Positions 20,797 to 28,917 of a DNA stretch of 64,000 bases are shown here, piece after piece (positions within the stretch are counted from its first letter, which is position 1; each line of letters starts with the position of its first letter). The notes beneath the pieces were generated by a model. The model saw only the letters and a list, made by a program, of their open reading frames with translations, was not told where the DNA came from and searched no databases. A program made the translations under genes and the position numbers. The stretch is from assembly GCF_019264445.1 (NCBI RefSeq), contig NZ_JAHVAB010000043.1, positions 57,727 to 121,726 on the forward strand, given 5' to 3'. Origin of the DNA: Hydrogenophaga sp. Its GTDB lineage: Bacteria > Pseudomonadota > Gammaproteobacteria > Burkholderiales > Burkholderiaceae_C.

Positions 20797-20987
20797 CGGC
20801 CCGCCCCCTCAGCAGCCGTCCGCACGCCACACCACGCCGCAAGACAATTAAGAAAATAGGACTTATTTTCCTCAAAATGCTGTGATAAATTCCGCGCCGG
20901 GGAGAAAAACTAGTTCTAAGGTTCTATTGTTCCTTGTCGGCATTTGCTCCTCGCGTCCGTTCTATCCAGCGTTCCCAAGGAGTCCTC
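20797..20987. other. Relatively AT-rich region upstream of the pilin gene
   Basis: This gap between divergent lnt and the pilin gene is poorer in GC than its surroundings. It contains an inverted repeat, GAAAATA (20852-20858) and TATTTTC (20864-20870), around a 5-bp centre, which could be an operator. A good ribosome site (AAGGAG) precedes the pilin ATG. No clear promoter boxes stand out. Confidence 0.4.
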
Positions 20988-21260
20988 ATGAAACTGTCAC
21001 AACGTCGCCAGCAACGCGGTCAAGGCATGACCGAATACATCATCATCGTCGCGCTGATCGCCGTCGCCGCGATCGGGGTGTACCAATTCTTTGGCCAGAC
21101 CATCCGGAACCAGACGGCGGGTATCGCCAACGAAGTGGCCGGTCAGAACGCGGCCGCACAGATCACCTCCGCACGAACCTCCGCAGCAGGCGCCGCTGCA
21201 GAAGGCAATGCCACCAAAGGGCTCGCCACCTATAACGCCAACACCAACGCCAACCGATAA
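20988..21260 (+). CDS. Flp/TadE-type pilin-like protein
   Basis: A 90-residue protein with a basic N-terminus (KLSQRRQQRGQGMTEY) followed by a single hydrophobic helix (IIIVALIAVAAIGVYQFFG). An Ala/Gln/Asn-rich tail follows. The G-M-T-E-Y junction, with Glu at +5 of the mature form, is the prepilin peptidase cleavage pattern of Flp (type IVb) pilins. The ribosome site AAGGAG is excellent. No tad assembly genes (tadA, B, C, Z, rcpA) occur in the window, and the two genes that follow are broken, so export of this pilin would depend on machinery elsewhere. Confidence 0.8.
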   Translation: MKLSQRRQQRGQGMTEYIIIVALIAVAAIGVYQFFGQTIRNQTAGIANEVAGQNAAAQITSARTSAAGAAAEGNATKGLATYNANTNANR

Positions 21261-21296
21261 GCCGGTTGTTCCGCCGCCACGGGTCGTGATTCGATC

Positions 21297-21740
21297 GTGA
21301 ATCGCCCACGCTCATCCGCGCGGCATCAGCGCGGCCAGGCCTTGGTCTTTGGGCTCTTTGTGCTCATTGCGGGTTTGGCTGCGCTGTTCTTTTTCTTCAA
21401 CGTCGGTCAGCTCAGCCGCGAAAAGACCAAGTTGGTCAACACGGCCGACGCGGTGGCCTACAGCGCGGGCGTGGTGCACGCCCGCGCACTCAACTTCAAT
21501 GCCTATGCCAGACGTCGATGGCGATGATTTTTCGAATCACATGGATGCCCATGACTTCGAGAAACGCAATGACCACGAGCGTGGCCCAACCCATGGCGGA
21601 TCAGCTTCGGCCAACGCTGGAAGCCTGACACCTCGACAGCAAGCCCTGCGCTGCGCAGCCAGCACGCCCTGGAGTTGCCAGCGGGAAGCGTGGCCGCCCT
21701 CGGCGTCGCGCGTGGCGACTGGCTGGAGGTACCCATGTGA
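21297..21740 (+). pseudogene. Broken TadG-like pilus assembly gene
   Basis: A GTG at 21297 opens a TadG-like N-terminus with RGQALVFGLFVLIAGLAALF (membrane helix) and EKTKLVNTADAVAYSAGV. The frame loses this character after NFNAYA and stops at 21527. In another frame, 21573-21740 (WPNPWRISFGQRW ... GVARGDWLEVPM, stop TGA) reads like the C-terminus of a protein of the same operon type. Full TadG-like proteins are several hundred residues, so most of the gene appears deleted. Assignment of the second fragment to the same gene is inference. Confidence 0.6.
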
Positions 21741-21806
21741 GCCGCAGCCCATTTCCAACACGCTTTTAACGCCTGTCCACAAGGCGATGCATTCAGGGGG
21801 AAACAC

Positions 21807-21923
21807 ATGAGAAATCGATCCACGCGACGGTCAGTTTTCAAACGGCACTGCGGCAGCGCCATGGTCGAATTCGTGGTGGTCGGCCCGTTGATCACGCTGC
21901 TCGGCACCACGGTGCTGCAGTAG
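21807..21923 (+). pseudogene. Truncated TadE-like gene
   Basis: Starting at ATG 21807, the product has a basic N-terminus then GSAMVEFVVVGPLITLLGTT, the typical TadE-like membrane segment with the conserved E. It ends at TAG 21921-21923 after only 38 codons, right where the helix should continue (L-Q-stop, where homologues usually read L-Q-Y). The downstream sequence does not resume a TadE-like protein, so this is a truncation or rearrangement junction, not a simple nonsense mutation. Confidence 0.6.
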
Positions 21924-21931
21924 GCATTCGC

Positions 21932-22525
21932 GTGTTGTCAGACCAATGGGCCGGTATTAAGTCCATCGAGCAGCTGGCGCAGGACGCTGCCATCCCCTTC
22001 AGCATCGAGCCGGCAACGGACATGCCAGGGTACTTGAGGCTGGTGCTCAAAAGCAACCGTATCACCAGTTCTAGTCTTTCCAGCCCAACCAATGGGCGGC
22101 GCATGGGCAACAGCTCCATCTACGGGATTCCCCGTTTCTACCGCGTCACTTGGCGCGAGGGCGACTGGCAGCGAAACAACGAGCCACGCGACATGGCAAA
22201 AATTGCGGCAGAGCCCAACGGCACCTTCTCAGGCGGCAAGGTAGTGGGCGACTACATCGTGCCAGTGGCCGAGCGCATTCCCGACGAACTGTTGGCCGAG
22301 AAGCGCAAACGCAAGCTGGGTCTGCGCATCAAGTTGCGCATCCACCCCGACGGGGTGTTGCTGGGTTGGGATTTGCAAGGCCCGCCCGGCACTGGCCCGA
22401 ACTACGGGAAATACACCATGGCCGGTGGCGACTTCCAGGAGGCCGACATCTACAACGGCAAGGCGCTGCGCATGGGCTGGTACATCCACCCCAAAACCAC
22501 GGAGCGCATTGAGACGCCGTTTTGA
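21932..22525 (+). CDS. Unrecognised protein, probably lacking its N-terminus
   Basis: I do not recognise this protein of up to 197 residues from a GTG at 21932. It has no signal peptide or membrane helix. Its well-formed C-terminal part includes GDYIVPVAERIPDELLAEKR, LRIKLRIHPDGVLLGWDLQG and YNGKALRMGWYIHPKTTERI, and looks like a compact beta-rich domain. The frame is open upstream of the GTG through the broken TadE-like sequence, with no ribosome site, which suggests the true 5' end was lost at the rearrangement junction near 21920. It may be an expressed remnant or a pseudogene. Confidence 0.5.
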   Translation: MLSDQWAGIKSIEQLAQDAAIPFSIEPATDMPGYLRLVLKSNRITSSSLSSPTNGRRMGNSSIYGIPRFYRVTWREGDWQRNNEPRDMAKIAAEPNGTFSGGKVVGDYIVPVAERIPDELLAEKRKRKLGLRIKLRIHPDGVLLGWDLQGPPGTGPNYGKYTMAGGDFQEADIYNGKALRMGWYIHPKTTERIETPF

Positions 22526-22567
22526 TTCAGCGGGTGGTTGTTCGGACGCGCGAAGTACGGCCCAGTC

Positions 22568-23815
22568 TCAAGCAAAGCGCCCCGGCGAAAACGGTCGCAC
22601 ATCCACCCTCGGCGTCTCGCCCGTCATCATCGCTGCCAGCAGTTCGCCCGTCACCGGGCCCAGCGTGAAGCCCTGGTGGCCGTGGCCGAACGCGCACCAC
22701 AGGCCGGGCACCTCGGGCACGGGGCCGAAGACGGGTTTCATGTCGGGCATGCAGGGGCGTGTGCCCATCCACGGCTCGGCGTCCACGCGCTCGCCCAGGG
22801 GGAAGTTCTGGCGCGCGATTTTTTCGGCGGCGTCGATCTGTGCGGGGTTGCGCGGTGCGTCCACTCGGGCGAGTTCGGCGCCGGTGGTGAGGCGCAGGCC
22901 GTCTTTCATGGGCGCGACGACGTAGCCGTATTCGGCGTCGATCACGGTGCTGTTGAGCGGCTTGCCGGGCAGGCGCGCGTAGTGCATGTGGTAGCCGCGC
23001 TTGGGGATGACGGGTGCGGTGTAGCCAAAGCGCGCGGTGAGCTGCGTGGTCCATGGGCCGAGGGCCACCACCACTTGCCGGGCGCTCAGCGTGTGGCCGT
23101 TGGCGGTGCTCACTTGCCAGCCGCCGGCGTCGGTCTTGCGCAGGGTGGTGGCGTCGCCCAGGTGCAGCGCGCCGCCGCGTTGCTCAAAGAGGCGCGCGTA
23201 GGCCTGCACCAGGTCGCCCGGGCTGCTGATGGCCCAGGGGTCTGTCCAGCGCACGGCACCGGCAAAGCGGCCCACCAGCGCGGGCTCTTCGCGTGCCACG
23301 TCTGCGCCGCTGAGCTTGATGTGGTGCACGCCGTGCTGGGCGCGTTCATCGGCCACCTCAAAGAAGCTGTGCAGCTCGCGCTCGGTGCGGTAGAGCATCA
23401 GGTAGCCCTGCCCTGCGATGAGCGCTTGCGCGCCGGCGTCGTTCATGAGTGCCTGGTGCGTGTCGAGCGACAGCGCGATGAGCGTTTCGTATTCGCGGGA
23501 GATGCGGCGGTAGTGCTCGGGTGCGGATTGGCGGTAGTAGGCCCACAGCGGGCCCAGCATGCGCGCGGCCTCGCTGGCGCGGTAGCGCACGTCCACACGC
23601 TGGTTGAGCATGCCTGACCACAGAAAGCCGAAGTCTCGTGGCAGGGCATAGGGCCCGATGGCTTCGCGCTGGATGATGCCGGCGTTGCCGTACGACGTTT
23701 CGAGCCCGGGTGCGCGCCGGTCGACGAGTGCCACGGCATGGCCTTTGGCTTGCAGGTGGAGCGCACAACCCACGCCCACCATGCCTGCGCCGAGAACGAT
23801 GATGTCGTGTGTCAT
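22568..23815 (-). CDS. FAD-dependent amino-acid dehydrogenase-like oxidoreductase (DadA family)
   Basis: A 415-residue DAO-family flavoprotein. The N-terminal dinucleotide motif is VLGAGMVGVGCALHLQAKG, ending in acidic LVDRRAPG. SYGNAGIIQREAIGPYALP resembles D-amino-acid dehydrogenase DadA, and the C-terminal FAD contact is GLWCAFGHGHQGFTLGPVTG. DadA oxidises D-amino acids and feeds electrons to quinone; no alanine racemase is next to it, so the substrate is unproven. I chose the ATG at 23815 because it starts the Rossmann fold directly. Confidence 0.85.
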   Translation of the reverse strand: MTHDIIVLGAGMVGVGCALHLQAKGHAVALVDRRAPGLETSYGNAGIIQREAIGPYALPRDFGFLWSGMLNQRVDVRYRASEAARMLGPLWAYYRQSAPEHYRRISREYETLIALSLDTHQALMNDAGAQALIAGQGYLMLYRTERELHSFFEVADERAQHGVHHIKLSGADVAREEPALVGRFAGAVRWTDPWAISSPGDLVQAYARLFEQRGGALHLGDATTLRKTDAGGWQVSTANGHTLSARQVVVALGPWTTQLTARFGYTAPVIPKRGYHMHYARLPGKPLNSTVIDAEYGYVVAPMKDGLRLTTGAELARVDAPRNPAQIDAAEKIARQNFPLGERVDAEPWMGTRPCMPDMKPVFGPVPEVPGLWCAFGHGHQGFTLGPVTGELLAAMMTGETPRVDVRPFSPGRFA

Positions 23816-24032
23816 GGTGCAAAAGATTCTAGTTGCTACCAATTTGATGGCATGCCGATGACAGCCCTTGGCAGCTGCAAGGCCAAGTGTTGTATCTCGG
23901 GGCAAACCCCCTTGCGGTGCCGGTGTGTCACAGAGCTTTCTCTGCGCTTCGCTGAAATACACACGACTTCCTGCATGGTGCAGGGAGCAAGGGGCTCCTA
24001 CCAGCCCCGAGCCATTTCATCGGAGCAACCAC

Positions 24033-25004
24033 ATGAAGAAGAGCCTCGTCGCTCTGGCCGTTCTGGCCACCACGGGCGCCGCCCTGGCGCAATCCAACGT
24101 CACGCTGTATGGCCGCATCGACACGTCGATCGGTTCGAACAAGCTCAACGGCGTGAGCACCACGCAGCTGTTCAGCGGCAACCTCACGTCCACCCGCTGG
24201 GGTGTGCGCGGCAGCGAAGACCTGGGCGGTGGCCTCAAGGCCATCTTTGGCCTGGAACAAGGCTTTGACAGCAGCACCGGCACGCAAGCCACTGGCAGCG
24301 CGTTTGACCGCATGTCCATCGTGGGCCTGAGCGGCGGTTTCGGTACCGTGAAGCTGGGCCGCCACGACACGTCGTTCGACGACATCCGCGACCTGACCGT
24401 GAGCAGCAACCTGTGGGACTCGGAATTCAGCGCCACGAAGATCGCCTACACCGCCGGTGTGGCCGACTACTCCAGCCGCGCCAGCAACCAGATCCGCTAT
24501 GAGTCGCCCTCTTTCGGCGGCTTCAGCCTGGGCGCCAGCTACGGCCTGGACGAAGACGCGACCGTGAAGGCCGACACCACCGCCTTCAACCTGCGCTACC
24601 GCGCCGGCAACCTGGACCTGGGCGTCGGCTACCAGGAACAGAAGGCCAACAACCGCGAGTACACGACCATTGGTGGTGCATACAACTTCGGCGTGGCCCG
24701 CCTCTCGGCCGGCTACAACCGCGCAGAGATCAACAACGGCGCCAAGGCCAACGGCTACACCATCGGTGTGAACGTGCCCGTGGGCAACCTGGACTTCTCT
24801 GTGGGCTATGCGTACAGCAAGGCCGAAAACACCGCCGGTGCCACCACCGCCAAAGGCTCGGCACTCTCGGCTGGCGTGACGTACGCAATGTCCAAGCGCA
24901 CCCGCCTGTATGCCGCCTACCTCGACGGCGACGTGGAGAACGGTGCTGGCGTGACCACGACCGACCGCCGCCTGTACTCGGTCGGCGTGCGCCACGACTT
25001 CTGA
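24033..25004 (+). CDS. Outer-membrane porin (Gram-negative porin family)
   Basis: A 323-residue trimeric-porin-type protein. A signal peptide (KKSLVALAVLATTGAALA) is followed by SNVTLYGRIDTSIG, the usual first strand of betaproteobacterial porins. WGVRGSEDLGGGLKAIFGLEQGF, VGLSGGFGTVKLGRHDT and the final RRLYSVGVRHDF (terminal Phe for BAM assembly) complete the pattern. It allows passive diffusion of small solutes. It has a long leader region (23816-24032) and a strong terminator. Confidence 0.95.
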   Translation: MKKSLVALAVLATTGAALAQSNVTLYGRIDTSIGSNKLNGVSTTQLFSGNLTSTRWGVRGSEDLGGGLKAIFGLEQGFDSSTGTQATGSAFDRMSIVGLSGGFGTVKLGRHDTSFDDIRDLTVSSNLWDSEFSATKIAYTAGVADYSSRASNQIRYESPSFGGFSLGASYGLDEDATVKADTTAFNLRYRAGNLDLGVGYQEQKANNREYTTIGGAYNFGVARLSAGYNRAEINNGAKANGYTIGVNVPVGNLDFSVGYAYSKAENTAGATTAKGSALSAGVTYAMSKRTRLYAAYLDGDVENGAGVTTTDRRLYSVGVRHDF

Positions 25005-25049
25005 TCTCCCGCTTTCGCGTTACTTCCTGACCTTTTCCAAGGTTTTCAT

Positions 25050-25082
25050 GCCTCTCGCCCGGCAACGGGCGAGAGGCTTTTT
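25050..25082 (+). terminator. Terminator of the porin gene
   Basis: GCCTCTCGCCC pairs perfectly with GGGCGAGAGGC across a 6-nt loop and is followed by TTTTTG. It lies 45 bp after the porin stop. Confidence 0.93.
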
Positions 25083-25101
25083 GCCTTGCGCGTGCGCAGC
25101 T

Positions 25102-26826
25102 TCAGGCGGCCACGCCGGGGTTGCCGTCCATGCCGACGATGCGCGGGGTGTTGATCTTCACGCCCTTGATGACCTTCTTGTCGCGCAGGTAGCCCGAGAC
25201 CACATCCCAGATGGGCTCGCCCTTGGCGCCTTCCTGCACCGAAGCCCAGCCGGCGACCTTGTAGGTCTTGTTGGCATCGATGGGTTTGCCCTTGAGCGTC
25301 ATGTTGTTGATGCGCTGGCCCATGGCGGCCGTGGGCGACACCGTGTACTGCATGCCCCCCACGCGCACCATGTCACCGCCCTGCTGGTAGTAGGGGTCGG
25401 GGTTGAAGATGTTGTCGGCCACGTCTTCCAGAATGGTCTTGATCTGCTCACCGCTGAACTCGTTGAGCGTGGTGGCGGGGTAGGTCAGCGCCATCTGGTC
25501 CATCATGCGCTCGTAGGTGATGGTGTCGCCGGGCAGCAGCGAAGTGCCCCAGCGCACACCCGGCGAAAACGCGATGTCGGCGCCCTTGTTCTGCATGAGC
25601 GCGTCGCAGATGAGCTGGTCCCACGAACCGTTGAAGTTGCCGCGGCGGTACAGCAGGTCTTCGGTGACGGCGAGCTTTTCTTCGAGCTTGGCTTGGTAGG
25701 GCGCGCGCACCTTGTCGATGTGCGCCTGCATGGTGGCGTCGGCCGGCAGCAGGTTGGAGAACACGGGCAGCAGCTTGTAGCGGAAGTCCTGCACCTTGCC
25801 TGCGCGCACGTCGAAGTCGAGCACGCCGAGAAACTTGCTGTTGGAGCCCGCGTTGGTCACCAGCGTCTGGCCGCCACCGTTTTTCACGATGGTGGGCGCG
25901 GGCATGCCGTCGTGGGTGTGGCCGCCCAGAATGGCGTCGATGCCGCGCACGCGAGCCGCCATCTTGATGTCCACGTCCATGCCGTTGTGCGAGAGCACCA
26001 CCACCACCTGCGCGCCTTTGCTGCGCGCTTCATCCACCATCTTCTGCATGTGCTCGTCCTGGATGCCGAAGGTCCAGTCGGGCACCATGTAGCGCGGGTT
26101 GGCAATGGGGGTGTACGGGAAAGCCTGGCCGATCACGGCCACCTGCACGCCGTTCATTTCGCGCATCGCATAGGGCTTGAAGACCATGTCCTCGAAGTCC
26201 GTGGTCTTGATGTTCTGCGCGAGGAATTCCATGTTCCCCTTGAGATCTTTCTCCACGATCTCCTGCACCCGCTTCGCGCCGAAGGTGTGTTCCCAGTGCG
26301 AGGTCATCATGTTGACGCCGAGCAGCTTGCAGGCATCCACCATGTCTTGCCCATTGGTCCACAGCGAGGTGGCCGAGCCCTGCCAGGTGTCGCCGCCGTC
26401 GAGCAGCAGCGCGTGCGGGCGGCTGGCCTTGAGCTGTTTCACCAGCGTGGCCATGTGCGCAAAACCGCCGACCTTGCCGTAGGTCCTGGCGGCCTGGCTG
26501 AAGTTGAGATAGCTGAAGGCATGCGCCTGCGCGGTGCCGGGCTTGATGTTGAAGTGCTTGAGCAGCTTCTCGCCCACGATGTGCGGCGCGCGGCCCACGG
26601 CTTCGGCCACACCCAGGTTCACGTTCGGCTCACGGAAATAAATGGGCGTGAGCTGCGCGTGGCAGTCGGTGAAGTGCAGAAAGCTGACGTTGCCAAAAGT
26701 GGGCACGTCGTACAGGCGCTCGCCCGCACCGGGCGCGGCGGCCAGCACGTCGCGGTGGTTCAGGGCCATGCCGGTGGCGCTGGCCACGGCCAGCACCTGC
26801 ATGAATTCACGGCGGCTGAAGCTCAT
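25102..26826 (-). CDS. soxB: Thiosulfohydrolase SoxB
   Basis: A 574-residue periplasmic di-manganese enzyme that removes the terminal sulfone as sulfate from SoxY-bound intermediates. The start SFSRREFMQVL is a twin-arginine signal. Metal-site motifs of the 5'-nucleotidase-like fold are present: HFTDCHAQL, LLDGGDTWQGSA, LSHNGMDVD and GGHTHDG. A C-terminal nucleotidase-like domain follows. It is the last gene of the soxCD...XAB run and may also have its own promoter, because a 24-bp operator-like site lies just upstream. Confidence 0.96.
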   Translation of the reverse strand: MSFSRREFMQVLAVASATGMALNHRDVLAAAPGAGERLYDVPTFGNVSFLHFTDCHAQLTPIYFREPNVNLGVAEAVGRAPHIVGEKLLKHFNIKPGTAQAHAFSYLNFSQAARTYGKVGGFAHMATLVKQLKASRPHALLLDGGDTWQGSATSLWTNGQDMVDACKLLGVNMMTSHWEHTFGAKRVQEIVEKDLKGNMEFLAQNIKTTDFEDMVFKPYAMREMNGVQVAVIGQAFPYTPIANPRYMVPDWTFGIQDEHMQKMVDEARSKGAQVVVVLSHNGMDVDIKMAARVRGIDAILGGHTHDGMPAPTIVKNGGGQTLVTNAGSNSKFLGVLDFDVRAGKVQDFRYKLLPVFSNLLPADATMQAHIDKVRAPYQAKLEEKLAVTEDLLYRRGNFNGSWDQLICDALMQNKGADIAFSPGVRWGTSLLPGDTITYERMMDQMALTYPATTLNEFSGEQIKTILEDVADNIFNPDPYYQQGGDMVRVGGMQYTVSPTAAMGQRINNMTLKGKPIDANKTYKVAGWASVQEGAKGEPIWDVVSGYLRDKKVIKGVKINTPRIVGMDGNPGVAA

Positions 26827-26840
26827 CTCGTTCCTTGTCG

Positions 26841-26864
26841 ATGAATAACTGAATACTGATATTT
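26841..26864. promoter_or_regulatory. Operator-like site upstream of soxB
   Basis: Read on the minus strand, this 24-bp site begins AAATATCAGTA, matching the left half of the sites at 32328-32351 and 32470-32493 (AATATC-[A/C]-G-[T/C]-A). The right half is poorly conserved. It is probably a binding site for the same regulator. Confidence 0.45.
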
Positions 26865-26885
26865 ACGCGAAATTTTTTTGAACCC

Positions 26886-26912
26886 GCCCCGGCCACACGC
26901 TGTGGCCGGGGC
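26886..26912. other. Strong intercistronic hairpin between soxX and soxB
   Basis: GCCCCGGCCACA pairs perfectly with TGTGGCCGGGGC across CGC. On the minus (sox) strand it is followed by an A-run, not a T-run. It is therefore not a good terminator for soxX and may instead stabilise or process the mRNA. Confidence 0.6.
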
Positions 26913-26919
26913 GAATTCA

Positions 26920-27576
26920 TCACTTGTTCACGGGCGAGGCCGGGTCCAGCAGCAGGGCCATCACGTCCTTGAGCTGCTTCTCATTGAGGATGCCCATGTG
27001 CCCCACGCGCGGCATTTGCGAGCAGGCGTTGTAGGCGCGCGAGTTCCAGAGCTTGCCCCAGGTGTACTCGACGATGGCTTTGCCGCCCGGGCTGTTGGGG
27101 TCGGTCACGCCGCGCAGCTTGCCGTAGTTGTAGAGGCTCGGGCCGAGCGTGCCGAAGGAGATTTCTTCCTTGCTGATCTGGTGGCAGTTGTAGCAATTGC
27201 CGCCATTGGGCGTGCCGGCGGTGTCCGTCCACGTGAGGCCGCGGCCGCTTTGCGCGATCGCTTCACCGGACTTCCAGTCACCGATGAACTTGCCATCGCT
27301 GGGCCACTTCACGGTCTTCATGTTGGCCGCCTCAATGGCCTTGGCAATGGCGGGGTCGATCGGCTTGCGCGCCACGTCGGCGGCGGCGCATTCGCGGTTG
27401 GCGTCGTCCTGCGCGAGGCGGTCGAGCTTGGCGATGCCGCGATCCTGAAACGAGTTCTTGATCATGTCGGCGGCGGCCTTGTCGTACTCGGCGGCCGAGG
27501 GCGACAAGGTGCAGGCCGACAAGGCAAGGGCTGCCACAGGCAGCAAGGCAAATGCAAAGGCTTTGTTCATGTTCAT
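26920..27576 (-). CDS. soxX: Sulfur-oxidation cytochrome c SoxX (lipoprotein-like)
   Basis: A 218-residue mono-haem cytochrome that partners SoxA to couple thiosulfate oxidatively to SoxYZ. The haem motif CYNCH lies at mid-chain (GNCYNCHQISKEE), with an axial Met candidate in QMPRVGHMGIL. It is longer than the compact SoxX type because of about 80 residues before the haem domain. The signal sequence ends in LSAC (Cys22), a lipobox, so the protein may be membrane-anchored. It follows soxA by 10 bp. Confidence 0.9.
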   Translation of the reverse strand: MNMNKAFAFALLPVAALALSACTLSPSAAEYDKAAADMIKNSFQDRGIAKLDRLAQDDANRECAAADVARKPIDPAIAKAIEAANMKTVKWPSDGKFIGDWKSGEAIAQSGRGLTWTDTAGTPNGGNCYNCHQISKEEISFGTLGPSLYNYGKLRGVTDPNSPGGKAIVEYTWGKLWNSRAYNACSQMPRVGHMGILNEKQLKDVMALLLDPASPVNK

Positions 27577-27586
27577 GGGCTCCGGT

Positions 27587-28393
27587 TCAGCGCTTGATGG
27601 CGGGCACGATCGACTCGGCCGACTTGGCATTCACGCCCATGTAGACGCCCAGGGCAATGGTGGCATCGCTGCCGAACTTGGGTTCGGGAAAGCGCTGCTG
27701 GCGGAAGCAGTCGTTCAGGCGCAGCTGCATGCCCCACATCTGCGAGTTGGACACGCGGTACGCGGGCCAGGCGGCAAAGCCGATGCCATCACCCGGGTTC
27801 TTGGTGAGGTTGGGCAGGTCTTGCAGGCGAATGCGCTTGTCGCTCTCGCCGTGGCACGACGCGCACGAAAAGTCGTGCGTGCCGCCGCGCGTGAAGAACA
27901 TGCGCTTGCCGGCTTCGTACATCAGCTTTTCCTGCGCATGCGATTGCGGCAGGTTGAAGCGCATGCCTTTGGATGCCGTGGCCACATAGGTGGCGAGCGC
28001 GGTGACGTTGGCCATTTCGCCACGGCCAAACGGCGTCTTGGCGATCTCGGCCGCGTTGAAGCCCTGCAGGGTTTCCATGCAGGTGATCAGTCGCGTTTCA
28101 AGGTCCTGCACACGGCCGGTGTCCTTGAAGAAGCGGGGCATTTCAACGAAGGCCCCCTTGATCACGCCCGGACCCTTGCCCAGGTCACACTGCTCCAGCG
28201 TCGCATTCTTCGGGCCGCGCTTCTGCTTCCAGAGCTCTTCCCCTTTCATTTCAAACAGCTCGGCCGGGTTGCCGTCCTGCAGCATCTCGCGGTATTTGGC
28301 GATGCCTTCGGCCGTGGCGTCCTGCGCATGCGCAGCGCCCGCGGCCATCAGGCCACCGAGCACCAGCGCCAGTGGAGCAAGTTGGAAGTTCAT
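27587..28393 (-). CDS. soxA: Sulfur-oxidation cytochrome c SoxA
   Basis: A 268-residue exported protein (signal ending AGAAHA). It forms the SoxAX thiol-oxidoreductase, which attaches thiosulfate to the SoxY cysteine. Only one haem motif, CASCH, is seen (SCASCHGESDKRIRL). The first-haem position of di-haem SoxA is replaced by cysteines (LEQCDLG, LITCMETLQGF) that probably form a disulfide, so this is the mono-haem type. The active-site cysteine is probably in LNDCFRQQRFPE near the C-terminus. Confidence 0.93.
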   Translation of the reverse strand: MNFQLAPLALVLGGLMAAGAAHAQDATAEGIAKYREMLQDGNPAELFEMKGEELWKQKRGPKNATLEQCDLGKGPGVIKGAFVEMPRFFKDTGRVQDLETRLITCMETLQGFNAAEIAKTPFGRGEMANVTALATYVATASKGMRFNLPQSHAQEKLMYEAGKRMFFTRGGTHDFSCASCHGESDKRIRLQDLPNLTKNPGDGIGFAAWPAYRVSNSQMWGMQLRLNDCFRQQRFPEPKFGSDATIALGVYMGVNAKSAESIVPAIKR

Positions 28394-28462
28394 GGGGTGT
28401 CTCCTCGTGTAGTTATCAAGGCAAAAAACAAAGGTGGTGGAACACAAGCCACCTCAATCAAG

Positions 28463-28540
28463 AGTTGCCGCGGAACCGGCTTGGCCGGGCCGCAGGCAAC
28501 GCCCCCTTGAGGGGGTCGCGCGAAGCGCGGCGGGGGTGGG
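28463..28540. repeat. GC-rich repeat element flanked by 10-bp direct repeats
   Basis: Between soxA and soxZ lies a palindromic GC-rich block (CCCCCTTGAGGGGG, then CGCGCGAAGCGCG, then GCGGGGGTGGGC). It is related to the block at 60226-60300 and of a type I know from Comamonadaceae intergenic regions. The 78-bp segment is bounded by CTCAATCAAG at 28453-28462 and again at 28541-28550, the second copy overlapping the soxZ stop. This looks like a target-site duplication. Confidence 0.6.
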
Positions 28541-28545
28541 CTCAA

Positions 28546-28857
28546 TCAAGCGATCACAGCTTCGTCGGTGCGCGTGTCGCCTTTGGTGTCGACCCACTTC
28601 ACGATGACCTTGTCGCCCTTGGCTGCGCCCTTGAACTTGAAGGACAGGAAGGGGTTCTGGGCCACCGAGCCGGTGAACATCGAGCTGAGCACGACCTTGC
28701 CGTTGTGGGTGGCTTCCACTTCCTTGATGAAGTGGGCAGGAATGAGCGCGCCGCCCGCGTCGCGGCGGGTGCCCGGCTCCATGATGTGGGACATGAGAAT
28801 GCGGACGGTGGTTTCGTCACCGGCGAGAGCGGCGCGGATGCGCATCGGATCGGCCAT
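28546..28857 (-). CDS. soxZ: Thiosulfate oxidation carrier component SoxZ
   Basis: A 103-residue protein with the immunoglobulin-like SoxZ fold (MADPMRIRAALAGDETTVRIL ... HIMEPGTRRDAGGALIPAHFI, PFLSFKFKGAAKGDKV). SoxZ has no cysteine and no signal peptide of its own. It is carried to the periplasm with SoxY and forms the SoxYZ carrier on which sulfur intermediates are held. It follows soxY by 60 bp. Confidence 0.95.
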   Translation of the reverse strand: MADPMRIRAALAGDETTVRILMSHIMEPGTRRDAGGALIPAHFIKEVEATHNGKVVLSSMFTGSVAQNPFLSFKFKGAAKGDKVIVKWVDTKGDTRTDEAVIA

Positions 28858-28917
28858 GAGGGACTCCTGAATATCTGTGTAGCGGTTGCGGATGGAAACG
28901 TCGGGGTGTGCGGGCGA

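Noticed and set aside
21541..21640. Short minus-strand hydrophobic frame in the broken Tad locus as a gene
   Set aside because: It is about 32 codons, has no ribosome site and lies inside sequence best explained as remnants of plus-strand genes.
26886..26912. Hairpin after soxX as an intrinsic terminator
   Set aside because: On the operon strand it is followed by A residues and not by a T-run.
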